From: Antedon mediterranea
Taxonomy: Eukaryota; Echinodermata; Crinoidea; Comatulida; Antedonidae
Direction: 5' to 3'
Assembly: GCF_964355755.1 (NCBI RefSeq)
Contig: NC_092671.1
Location: 6,645,001-6,709,000, forward strand
Length of the DNA stretch: 64,000 nt
The notes beneath the pieces are model-generated. The model was not told where the DNA came from. It did no database searches and worked only from the letters and a program-made list of their open reading frames with translations. This document shows positions 1-12,200 of the stretch, one piece after another; position 1 is the first letter of the stretch; each line of letters begins with the position of its first letter. Both the position numbers and the translations under genes were made by a program.

Positions 1-92
1 CTACTTCTCTTATACATCATAACCATAAGGTTCCTTGCAATTTTCCTCGTTTTTAACGTCTTTACTGATCATCAAGGTTATTGCAGAAGGTG

Positions 93-257
93 TCATACAA
101 CTGTGACTGGAGAAGTTTCGTCTTTTTCGACTAACTGACGTCCATTTATAAACGTAGACAAGTCGTAGAATCTAACCTCGACGCACGATGCTGATAGACG
201 GGCTTCCGGATCGTCATCCCAACCGTCTTGAATTGTAGCTGAAACAATTTTCATACC
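93..257 (-). CDS. TGFBR2: TGFBR2-like last exon: kinase C-lobe end and C-terminus
   Basis: A 165-bp exon with an acceptor at 259-258 and stop TGA at 95-93. It contains [17 protein letters not shown], the terminal subdomain XI signature with the invariant Arg. A short tail, about 17 residues, follows the kinase fold. No AATAAA is seen in the remaining 92 bases, so the poly(A) site lies outside the window. Confidence 0.9.
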   Translation of the reverse strand, partial: GMKIVSATIQDGWDDDPEARLSASCVEVRFYDLSTFINGRQLVEKDETSPVTVV

Positions 258-3200
258 CTGAAAAGAAATTAGAATAATAACGTTATTTATTGCCAGTGAA
301 TAGTTCTTGTTGTCGTCTCTAATTCCTTTCTCAGAAAACAGTTACGGTACTAAAAAACGTTATGCTAGCCTATAACAGCTTTCAAACCATTGATAGGATT
401 TAATCTTGTGGGTAGGAAGAATACTTGGATCACTTACCTGCCATTTAAACAATACTAGAAACGTAATATGGTAAAAACCTTTAGATTCAGTACCTGTGTT
501 TTAATATCCCATTACCATAAATTCCCATTTGAATTTTGTTTAAACAAAATTGTTTTGTTTTAATATACAATTTTCCTTGTTTAGTATAACCTGCCTATAT
601 GTCTTAGTTAGGTAAGAAATAGCACATTTTCCCTTTCATACCGTAACAGTGGACCATTGCTCTGGTATCGGTGGTCGTAACCGACTGTATGCCACTAATG
701 TTTTCATTTTTTCCATCGACGGGTGGCCGGATACCTTATCTCCAAACGGTAGCTGATATTCATGGGCATCTAATTGTAAAAATAATATAAAATATGAGAA
801 ATAGTCAAAACGGATTTATCAAAAGTGAAGAGCCTATTTAATTTACATTTTGATCGTATATGGGATATTTATCTAACTCTTTTCTGATCATATCGTCTTT
901 ACCACCGTTTCATAATATTGCAGCGTTATCGCTGAGAGGTGGTTTCTCTCTTTCTGTTACAATTACAAACGGTTACATCAGTCTAGTTTCTCAACCTTCT
1001 GATGCTTGTTGACTGCTATATCTACATAGTTAAATGCTACATTAGTCAATCTTATTTAATATTCATGAAACTTACATCCAATGACGTCACATCTCATCGC
1101 CATCTCCCACAAGATCAAAGCCATTGAGTATGCGTCCATTTGTTTGAAAGCTTCGATATCTCGCAGGTTAACCTTACACTCAAGTGCTTCTGGTGCCATG
1201 TACCTTGGGGTACCAACCTAGAAATAATGGGTACTAATTAATATAGGCCTAATGATGTTTTTTTAACCTTTTACATAAAAAAAAAAGTAAGTTTTTGTTT
1301 TGCAGCGTAACCTTAACGGTGAAGTAAAGAATGACCTACTGAACAGCTGCTTCCTAACGATAGTGGAAAAGTGTTACCAAAGAGTTTTTATTAACTCCTC
1401 ATTGGTGTTACCAACGTTTTCTCTATTATTATAAATCGTTGGTATAATAAAAGCGAACGCGACCTTTGGGCGTGTGCGCTTTCCGTCTCTACGCTTTTCC
1501 GACTGGGTGCATACGCGCGCGTGTATTATGCGCTATGTTGTCAAGACAAGCGTTCTTTGGAAACGTAAACAAAACCTTTATAATATTTCTCTATTAACTG
1601 AAGTAAGATCAAGAGCACTTAACAATTATTTTAAAAGATCGAGTATTCACTATTTATCATTTTTAGTAAATTCCTTAGAAGCAAGTTTAACTAGGTGCAT
1701 TCATCTATTCATTTGTTTATTTCGTATAATAGTATAATAATATAATAATATTATCTACTGTCTGTTTTCAGAAACTTGGGATGGCTCATCCTGTACCTAT
1801 ATTATCACTAGTAAAATCATAATATATAATTTATTTAAATTATAAAACCCCAATTTATGTTTAATTGTTTAACAAACTCGCTGTGAAGCACCCATCATAA
1901 AACGTATAATCATTTGTGAGGCATATAATATAAATGTGGAAAATATGAAACCTTAGTTTATACTGTACCTGGCCATTGTTAGCCATCTCATCGGTAGAGG
2001 ACGTAGGATCGAGTCGAACCGCAAGACCAAAATCTGCTATAGCACATGACCCGTCAGGTTTTACCAGTATATTTGAACTTTTCAAGTCTCTATGAGCAAT
2101 TGGTACTTTCCGCAAACCATTAGGAGAATAATCAGAATGTAGATGAGCAATGCCACGACAGAGCGTCAGACCCATCAAGCAAAATTGTTCCCAATCTAAT
2201 GTGTTAACTTTAATATAGTTCATCAAAGAGCCATTTTCATAAAAAGTTGTAACTATCCACAAATTCCGTTGATAAGCCTGACGTCTTTCTTCAGCAGATA
2301 TAAACCTTACAATGTTTTCATGTGCAAGAGAAACTGACGCGTCTGTGAAGAGGTCTTTCTCAACATTCCATGACGTTGAATCGTAAGAGTGAAACACCTT
2401 GACGGCAACGTCTTTGATCTGATCCCGTTGTTTCCATTCTGCTTTCCATACGGCACCATAGCGCCCTCTTCCAATTATATAGTCTAACGTTATCCTCATA
2501 TTTTGATTATAATCATGAATCGGACTCTCTGGTGGTGTGTCGGCTCCAATAATCTTCTGATCACTTCCTTCCGATGTTATATCAACACTTGTGCTTTCTG
2601 CGTTGCTTGATGGTCTTCCATGTTTATAATCTTCCATAAGACGGCGACGTTGTTGAGCAATTTTTATGCCGAAAAGTGCCAGAATGATCAATATGGTTAA
2701 ACTACCCATTACGATTCCACCAATAACGTAACCGCTTATGTTTTGTCCCACTTTTTGATTAGATATTTTGAGAGTACTGATGGTAGTAGAGTCTAAGAAG
2801 AAACAAAAGACACAATTAGTGACGTCAACATAAAATCTAACAAACGAACATTTTTTTAAGTAAGGCTCGAGATTCTACGATTTCTCCAACCATGCTTAAT
2901 AAGATACAATTCACGACAATGTTCAAACCAGTAAGTTAATATTAACAACTCCCTGTTCAAACGAATTTTTGTTAAACATGCCATGGTAATGTCACAGTTA
3001 TGGATCGAAAATATTAGTTACCTGATAAAACTGTAATTTAATTACAAATAGTCAACCGGAACTCATTGTCTGGATTTCAATGGGTTTCTGGTTAAATTTA
3101 CTGTTTATTTGTCGTTTTATAATTAGTGAAACCATTATTGTTGTTAAATGTTTGGGCGTTGAAACCTAATAACTATTTAAAAACTAGAAAATGGCACATT

Positions 3201-6200
3201 ATATATTCAAAGTCTGATTTTATTTTTCATGTTTTGAGGGACAATCATATGGAAATAAGAAAGAAACAAACTAACCTGAAGAATTTGTACTGTTTTTGTC
3301 CGGTGGAGGTAGTTGGGGTTTTGGTGAAGGTTTGTACCCCTCTGGATAAACTATAAAGTTTGACGTACAATTTGAAACAGCACATTGGCAAATGAAGTCC
3401 CCGTAGTCATGATCAATGAACTCGGAGCACTCGGTATTTCCAGTGTAAATCTCATCTTTGTTATCTATTGGAAAACATCCAGCAAAATTAGAGCTTTCTA
3501 TAACAGTTCCATTATCATGGAATCCCGATACCAGCGTACACTCACTGTCCGCATCGCATTCTGTTAACGGACAATTTGTCAGGTGACATTGCATAATCCC
3601 ATCTTGAATAGTATTACATTGGATGGTACCTGTACCAGCGCATTCCGGGCACCAAATCCTATCGCTGACTTCGATTAGGCTAACTAAAAAAGGAAAACAA
3701 GAAAAATATTTTAAGCATCAGTATGGGTTGATAGCAAAGTAAATGGAATAGATTCTAAGTTGGTTGGCTCAATTGGTTGGCTCATAGTGGAGCTGTAGCT
3801 TAATGAGATTTAGTTTATAAGTTACTCGCTGTTGGATGCGTTTGAAAAAAATATCGATTGAAAATATAGAAATGTTGAGAGTACTGATGGTAGTAGTGTC
3901 TAAGAAAAAACAAAAGAAACAATTAGTGACGTCACCATAAAATCTAACAAACGGAATTTTTTTTTAAGCAAGGCTCGAGATTCTAAATATTTCTTCTCCA
4001 ACCATGCTTAATAAGATACAATTCACGACAATGTTCAAACCAGTAAGTTGTTAATATTAACAACTCCCTGTTCAAACAAATAAACATTTTTGGTAAAATA
4101 CTTAAACAATTTTGGTTGAATATGCCATGATAATGGCATAGTTATGAATTGAAAATATTAGTTACCTGATAAAACTGTAATTTAATTAAACAAATAGTCA
4201 ACCGGAACTCATTGTCTGGATTTCAATGGGTTTCTGGTTAAAAACTTAAATTTACTGTTTATTTGTCGTTTTATAAGGGAAACCATTATTTTTGTTAATT
4301 GTTAGGGCGTTGAAAGCTAATAACTATATAAAAACTAGAAAATGGCACATTATATATTCAAAGTCTGATTTTATTTTTCATGTTTTGAGGGACAATCATA
4401 TGGAAATAAGAAAGAAACAAACTAACCTGAAGAATTTGTACTGTCTTTGTCCGGTGGAGGTAGTTGGGGTTTTGGTGGTGGTTTGTACCCCTCTGGATAT
4501 ACTATAAAGTTTGACGTACAATTTGAAACAGCACATTGGCAACTGAAGTCCCCGTAGTCATGATCAATGGACTCGGAGCACTCGGTTACAGCGTAAATCT
4601 CATCATTTTTATCTACTGGAAAACATCCAGCATAATGAGAGCTTTCTATAACAGTTCCATTATCATGGAATCCCGATAACAGCGTACACTCACTGTCCGC
4701 ATCGCATTCTGTTAACGGACAATTTGTCAGGTGACATTGCATAATCCCATCTTCAATAGTATTACATTGGATGGTACCTGTACTAGTGCATTCCGGGCAC
4801 CAAATACTATTGCTGACTTCGAATAGGCAAACTAAAAAAGGAAAACAAGAAAGAAAATACTTTAAGCATCAGTATGGGTTGAGAGCAAAGTAAATGGAAT
4901 AGATTCTAAGTTGGTTGGCTCAATTAGTTGTCTCATATTGGAGCTGTAGCTTAGTGGTTAGCATAGTGGAGCTGCAGCTTGGTGGTTAGCATGCTTGCCT
5001 TCCAATCCTAAGGTCCGGGGTTCAATCCTGACCTAGTGCCAGGGTTGTAACTCACGACTCTTTCAACTTCATTCCCAAAGCCTCTCAAATGAGACTTATA
5101 ATTTATTCGCTGTTGGATGTGAAAAAAGAATACAGCATTTTATCGTGTCATCTCATTTGAAAGAGATGTAGCATGGACTTGAAGCATTTCCACGGTTCAC
5201 TAGACTAGAAAAAGAGATGAGATTGTTTCTCAACGGTAGTCTCACATTCTCATCCGATTCCAACACTCACTGGATAAATCAAATGAAGATTAAACAAATT
5301 ACTTACACAATTTAACGTGTAATATTTCATTGAACTCATTTGTTATAATTGGCCAGTTACTGTACTAGTTACTGTAGGCCTACAGTACTAGCATTTTACT
5401 CAACACTCCCCTCTTTTTTTTTTCTTTAACGAATTCTAAGGTTTGTTTGACCTCGGTTTGTTTTAGGAAAGTTTGAGAAATATATCTCAAGCTCTTTCTA
5501 CATACACTATCAAAATAGTTTGACAAAAAAGTATGAAGTGCCCAAATATGGTAGTGATATTTCCAAAAATAGTAGGAATATGACATCATCTTTTTTTTGT
5601 CACATAAACTTTGATAGTGTAGATAAGGCTTTAAGATCATCAGTTTATTTTCATTAGTACAATATAGCCTGTATTGTTATCACAATCATTCATAATGAAC
5701 ATCAAAACTTTCAGTTTCCAAGGTTAAAATGGCGGGGCGGAAATTTCAAATGTCATGGTCAAATGATCAATTGGCAAGTATTGGGATTTTATTGGAGGCC
5801 TACATTGAACGACAGACGACGCTTTCCGCATCAGTTCCTGTACAATTTAACATTAGTTATCTCTTAAACTCATAATTAATTTGCCAGACTAAAAAATCAA
5901 GAAGACGTGGATTCATAACTTATAAGGGCCTACTCGTAACGGAAAAAGGAAAACTCAAAATGTAGATCATAAATTTTTTGTGAAACGATACGTTGAAAAA
6001 CCCCTCTCAAACTGAGATTCAAACTCCGAACCTTCTAATTTTACAGGGTTAAGACTGGGTTGTAACAGAACTTCGCTAAACAAAGATATAGCACTAGGAG
6101 GCCACTTTAAAAATCATGGATCATAACTTTTTACGTTTAGGCCTACATTATGGCCCATCGTGAAAGGACTGTGTTTATAGATAGGCCCTATCTACAGTTT

Positions 6201-9200
6201 TTTTCGCTTCTTATAAATTTGTTTATGTTGAAATAATTAAGTTATCACTGCTCTAAATGTGTTGGTCCTATCATTTTACCCGTAAATGAAGAAAAGTTCA
6301 AATGTCATATATAATATAGTACAACTATCAATAATAATAATCATTTGTTGGGCACAGTGTCGCTTCTAATTCGATTATGTGTATATGTTCATTCTTTCCA
6401 AAATGTAGTAGAGTCACTGTTTTCCTTTTTTTGTCACTCCACGTAATTAGAGTATAATTTAGAGTATTAAATATATTATACAGAGGTACCGGTACAGTAT
6501 TACATTATTTTCAATTTTGCTTAATGCCAATGCGTGTAACGTTGTAATTTGACACATTACCTGTTGGCCGATACAATTCCCCCTCTGACCCCGTAATTGT
6601 AACTCAAGTTTATGTTTATACAATGTATGACTCATGTGAAGAATTTCGTTATACAGTAGTATAGATTTACACTAAAATTGTAAAAAAGGAAAATATTAAA
6701 TCGTAATAAGGTACATAACAAAACATCATAGACAATAAAAGGAACGGACATCTAAAAAAACCAGGACTCATGACGATATCCGAATTACCGTTTCTGAACA
6801 TTTAGATAGAAATACAAACACAAAATTGCCATTATAGGCCTATTGAAATAATTTTGTTTTAAAAATTGCCTTGGGGGGTTTTACAAAAATAGAAAATGGC
6901 GCTATGATAACGACTATGACATCAAGGATAAAGTTGAAAGATGAATTTTTAATAGACATTGAATTGATTAATTATTTGTTTATACTTTCACAGGGCCGCC
7001 ATCATGCACGTAAACAATGGTAGGGGTAAATTCTCATATTTCAGTTTTTCAGCACGCCTGGAAAACAAGCATGTGTAGGCGTCGAGTGGAGAGAAATAAA
7101 CATTGAAAAAGATCTTATTTCACACAGTTTTACTGTTCGGTATAATCTAATTTAGTTCGAGTGTAGTTGAGTCGAGTACTTGCATGGATTGTATACCTCG
7201 CCTATTGTAAAGTCATCAGCAGAAAATGCGGGAGAAAACGCAATGTCTATCAGACAATATTCGTAAAGTTAAGCCAGGTTGAGTGTAGATCAAGACAATG
7301 GATAACCGTATAATATTAAATAGGTAGTAGGCCTATTCGTAAAAGTTAATCCCAAAGTTACAGTTTTGTATTCTTTGAATCGTTTCTACAAACCGTGTAA
7401 ATTCTTTTATTATACAATTGTGGTTTATTTCATTTCATTTCATTTATTTATTTGACCAACAAAACATAATATACAATGTACAAAGATGAATTGGTCAGGG
7501 ACTGCTAAAGTAATACGATTACTGTAACTACAAGAGTCAGCAGTCCCATATCAAGATTTGCGGATAGTTCTTGTCACCTATAACTAGTACAATCATCTGA
7601 CTAATTATTGATAGAATGTGTGAGTTCAAGAGTTTAGAATGGATTTTAAAAATGTGTATACTTATATATCTCTATTTACCATAACAGGTTTAACTTTCAC
7701 AGTTTTGGATCTCTCTATTAAAATTTTAAGATTAAATTTGGTTAATTCAAAGAAAAAATAATGGAAATGATTGAAATGTTATAATAATCCCATTGCATCG
7801 TGCATGTCAAACAATTATTGTATATTGTATTGTTTTGATATTGATTTGGCTGCTTCTTCTTCTGTCCATTTTAGAGGCTTTATTAATACGAATAAAAAAA
7901 ATTCATCAACCTACAGAACAAACTAAGCACAGATGCAGTGATACTTATGCAAGTTAAAACAAGAAATGGCCGCGTTGCACAATTGGGTAGTGTTTTTTCC
8001 CAAGCAAGTTCACGCAACCAAACAATAAAACAGCTGATAATTCAAATTGACCACGCATGGGGTTTGCAAGAATGTCACGTTATTCGGCAAAACTTGCTGC
8101 ACTCCATCCGATTCTACCTGTATCAATGTATGGTTACGGATGACATTTTCTATAATATACAGTAGTCACAATTTAGCGTACATCTGACAGAGTACATAGT
8201 TTGGCGATGCAACACTCTTTTTTTGCAAAAGCTTTTTTTTATAGATATTGAAACACATTGTATTACATATTCCGTAAAATAAATAACATGAGTGCTTTGT
8301 AATAAAGTATTAAATTAAATTTAACATTGTCTTTCTTGTGTCGTCGTCATAGCTTTTATCATATCATACCACCTAACGTAAGTGAAATACTGTATAATGT
8401 ATATGCGAACATTGATAAATAATCCAAAGAGTATTGAAACATTTCATTGGTAATTGAGGACAAATATAAATACCTTTACCTTTACCTTTACCTTTACCTT
8501 TTCTCGTAGTGATATAATTACTAACAAGTAATTCCTTCTCAATTTATATTGTTTGCAATTAAGCTGTTAAAGTGTTAAAAGGTCATGAACTAAACAAAAT
8601 TGGGCTAAAAGCCATATGTTGATTTTTCTCCATTAACTCAAGTTCATTAGTGCAGTTAACATATCATTATCATGTGGAGTTGAAAGAAACAAATTAGATT
8701 ATTTCGGTTGCACGAACCTGCTGCTCGAATAACAAACTGGACTGGTTTTGCCCCAGTGACTAAACCAGTGACCTCGATTCTCTCTAGGCGTCATCTTTGA
8801 CACTGAAGCTAAATAGGATTGGTGACATTGTAATACATTCATTTGAATTTAATAACTGAATTATATACAAACAAATATTTAAACATATTCTATATTGATA
8901 TAATTCGCATATTGGTTTTTATTTGTTTTATTTACGGAAGGAAAAATGATCTTTCTAGTTTTTATACAAATGCAAAATAGGCCTATTGTGTGAATTGTAG
9001 CAAGTGCAATCTTACACTTTATACATAGATAATTGCCTTTCTGTCACTAAATATGCCAAGCAATATGTCCCAAGGGAATGTACCCATTTATTATAAAGGT
9101 TTCCTAAAATCATAACTAAAGATCAATTCTAATTTCAAACTCGGTTTTATGTAGGCCATCTAGGACCTGTATTTTATTGCTGCAATGCATATGCTGCAAA

Positions 9201-12200
9201 ATGGCAAGGATGGTATAAATAGGCTACAACTTAAAACATTTCAAGTTCAATATAGGCCTAACATTTGCCAGATATAAGCCTAGTATATTAATTATAACCT
9301 CTCTGGGACTGGAATTCAGCTCCGCAACTCATAAAATGGAAATCAGGTCAAGAGATTTAGCAACTCTATTCATTATTATTTATCTTTTGGATTTAACAAA
9401 ACGTTTAAAGTTTCAAAGGTAGCAGAACAATTTTAACAATAGGTCTACCTTTATAACGAATACAACTTTCAGTGGTTATGTGCTATTCAGTGCTAGCGCG
9501 GGTGGGAATTAAGCGGTAGAGAGTTGAGGATTCAACAATGTCAAGTCATATGACATGTAGGTTACGTACGTTCTATCTGCAGAAAATATAGCGTAAATAT
9601 GTGTATTATTACATTTTATAGCGATGCCCAATGTAAGCAAGTATACCTCTTTGTCTCTAAATAGAACCTAATTGACATATATATATATATATATATATTC
9701 ATGTATTAAAAGTTGTTAATACACCGAGACACATTTTAGCTGACTTTCAGTTAGAATATATTTCATGACAGCTGCAGAATCGAGTGACTAAAAACCCTAG
9801 TGCCACTGCTGCTAGTCAACCACGGTTTATTGTACAACGAAACATCACAGAGAAAAGTACAAACAATTACCTTTCTGGCCTATGAGGAAGTAGCGCTTAC
9901 AATACAATTTTATATAAGGTAATATTGTATTACCTTAATATAACATTGTAAGTGCTGCTTCGAAAATCTATTTCTACGTCAGCAACGGAAATGTTTCTCA
10001 TTCCAACTTGGAACGATTGCATTGTTTCTAATTCTTGTCTCTTCGTGCGACAACTTGTGTGACCGATAGGAACAATTTTTTTTATTAGTGACAATTGATT
10101 TCCTACTGTTGGCAAAAGGCCATGTGAACGGGTGATGAGAACATTCTAAATCCGTAAACAAGCTGTAAACTATATACACAAGGCCATCATCAACGAAAAC
10201 AAATTTATAATACAGATTATATTAAAGCTCAGGTGCAGGCATGAGTTTTAAATATAATATCTGGTTAGTTGTACATAAATCAAATATTTGTAATAGAAAT
10301 CAACACTTAAAATGGTCAAATACAAAATTTGGCAAAATTCTGCTATAAAAACCAGAACTACCTTTTTTCAGTAGTTAGGTATTTTAACCTAATTAATGTA
10401 ATAACATGTAGGCCTGTCTGGTGAACCCTAGAATGTGAAAAAGAGGTGGATATATGGTCTCTAAGCCGCTCTATTTACAACATTTGTGTACAAAAGAATA
10501 GAGATATTACTGTATAATTTGAACTATCCCCTCCCCCCTCCTCCACACTGATAAAAAAGTGCTTGTTTTCAACAAGATGGTGTAACACAAATAAAATCGA
10601 TGAAACATAGGGAAACTATAGATCGATAATTATTTGAATGTATGATCAATAGAAATGTTTTGCCCGCACCTGACCTCTAAAGCTAAACAATTACTATGGA
10701 GTCATATAAAAATAAGCTCAGCTAATTACTAATTAGGCCTAAACATAGTATTTCAACTAATGTCGTGTCTAACCGGTGGTATAACAAGACTACTATGGAC
10801 TATAGTATTCTTCTTAAACTTTTTAATTCGATGGTTTCTGCTTGGAATTTGAAACGCATTAGAAAGTTCAATGTTTTAGTAAATTCATTGTTACAACAAA
10901 AGATCCTATGTTTTATCATAGGCTTCGTTGCTCATGGTAGGAAATGTCGACAAAAATACGAGTACAGAGGCCTAGTTCTGATTTCAATTCCAGCCATCAT
11001 GTAATCAGAATTACTTTAAACGATGCCAAGAGACGACACTTAATTCAATAAAATACGAGACATCAAAACAAATATTAATTCAAAACTTTAGTCACATGAT
11101 TGTCATGGGGACAATTTTGGGACAATGAAATTCTCCGAGCTCTTTGTGATAATCTAAGCCAATATATACAATATCGAGGGAATTGTCTGTTGCTTTAAGT
11201 GTAATTAAAGCAAGAGAGGCGGATTTTTGTTTCTCTCTATCTGATAATAATCAAATAATACTGTATTTCATTTAACATGTTAAGTACATTTCTGAGTTTA
11301 TAACTAATTTTATTTATCTTGGGTACATAAAGAGGACTGGATTCCCTTCTTTTCATTGGAGCCCCGCCTATGAGCATAGGCCTACATTCCACCTGTTTCG
11401 TACGTATGAGAGCTTATTGCAAACTCCAATCTTAAATTCCATTTGCTGCTCTTTTACAATAAATATTTCTAAAAACAAAAACTATTTCCGTGTAGAACCA
11501 CAGCAGTATTTTATATCCTATGTTTATGTAATGTTATTCGACCTTTTTGAGTAATTTGTTTGAGGCCTATGGGGAAATAAGGAATTACATATTTAGATCA
11601 TGTCCAATATGAGTTGGCACAGAACAGTATACTATTTCACGTCAAAATCTATACTTGTAAATCTTGTCAATATATATATATTGCGCACACTACCTGGGAT
11701 GTAGATGCAGTTTCTTTAATGGTCCTTCAAAAATTTTTTCCCTGATTTTTTTTTTGTTTTTACGTGCGCGTGTGAGGCTCTTTATCTACCTACGTAATTC
11801 AACCCCGAGAGATGAGCATCATTCTACGCAGTCGCGTGCTCAAGTTAGTGTTTACCGACCGACCGACATAGTGAGCTGTAGAGTCGCTAGACTAAAAATA
11901 AAGTATAGCTTATGCTGATTTTCACGGCAGTAGGCCGCACATAAATTACCAGGAGAAAATAATAGATATTAGTCCAAATCAAATCACTCTTACACCAACA
12001 AAATACACACGACATTTCTGTGAATCTTAGGGCCTATATCTCAACATTGTTAAAACTTTTTAGTGTGAAATCCATATTTAAAAGATAGGCCATACACTAT
12101 ATTATTTCCGTATAATTTCGTAACTCTATCAAAATATAGAGTTGCGAAATATTGCTCTCTGTAGAGTGATGAATATAAATTTAATCCGTTAAGTGAATAA

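Larger units (their letters stand above)
2768..5120. repeat. Tandem segmental duplication, ~1.1 kb, containing the ligand exon
   Basis: Copy A (about 2768-3840) and copy B (about 3874-5120) share an order of landmarks: the first bases of the TM exon with its acceptor, intron sequence, the ligand exon, upstream intron sequence, and a tRNA-derived SINE. Identity is high in introns too, with small indels, so the event looks recent. The join at 3836-3874 fuses an internally deleted SINE to a truncated TM-exon start. Confidence 0.9.

Noticed and set aside
3126-4507. Two similar plus-strand open frames (3126-3356 and 4292-4507)
   Set aside because: They lie antisense to the duplicated receptor intron and exon edge. 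Their similarity comes from the segmental duplication, not from a gene family.
4968-5035. Functional tRNA gene at the SINE head
   Set aside because: The stems are imperfect and the sequence continues into a SINE tail shared with 27909-28075.
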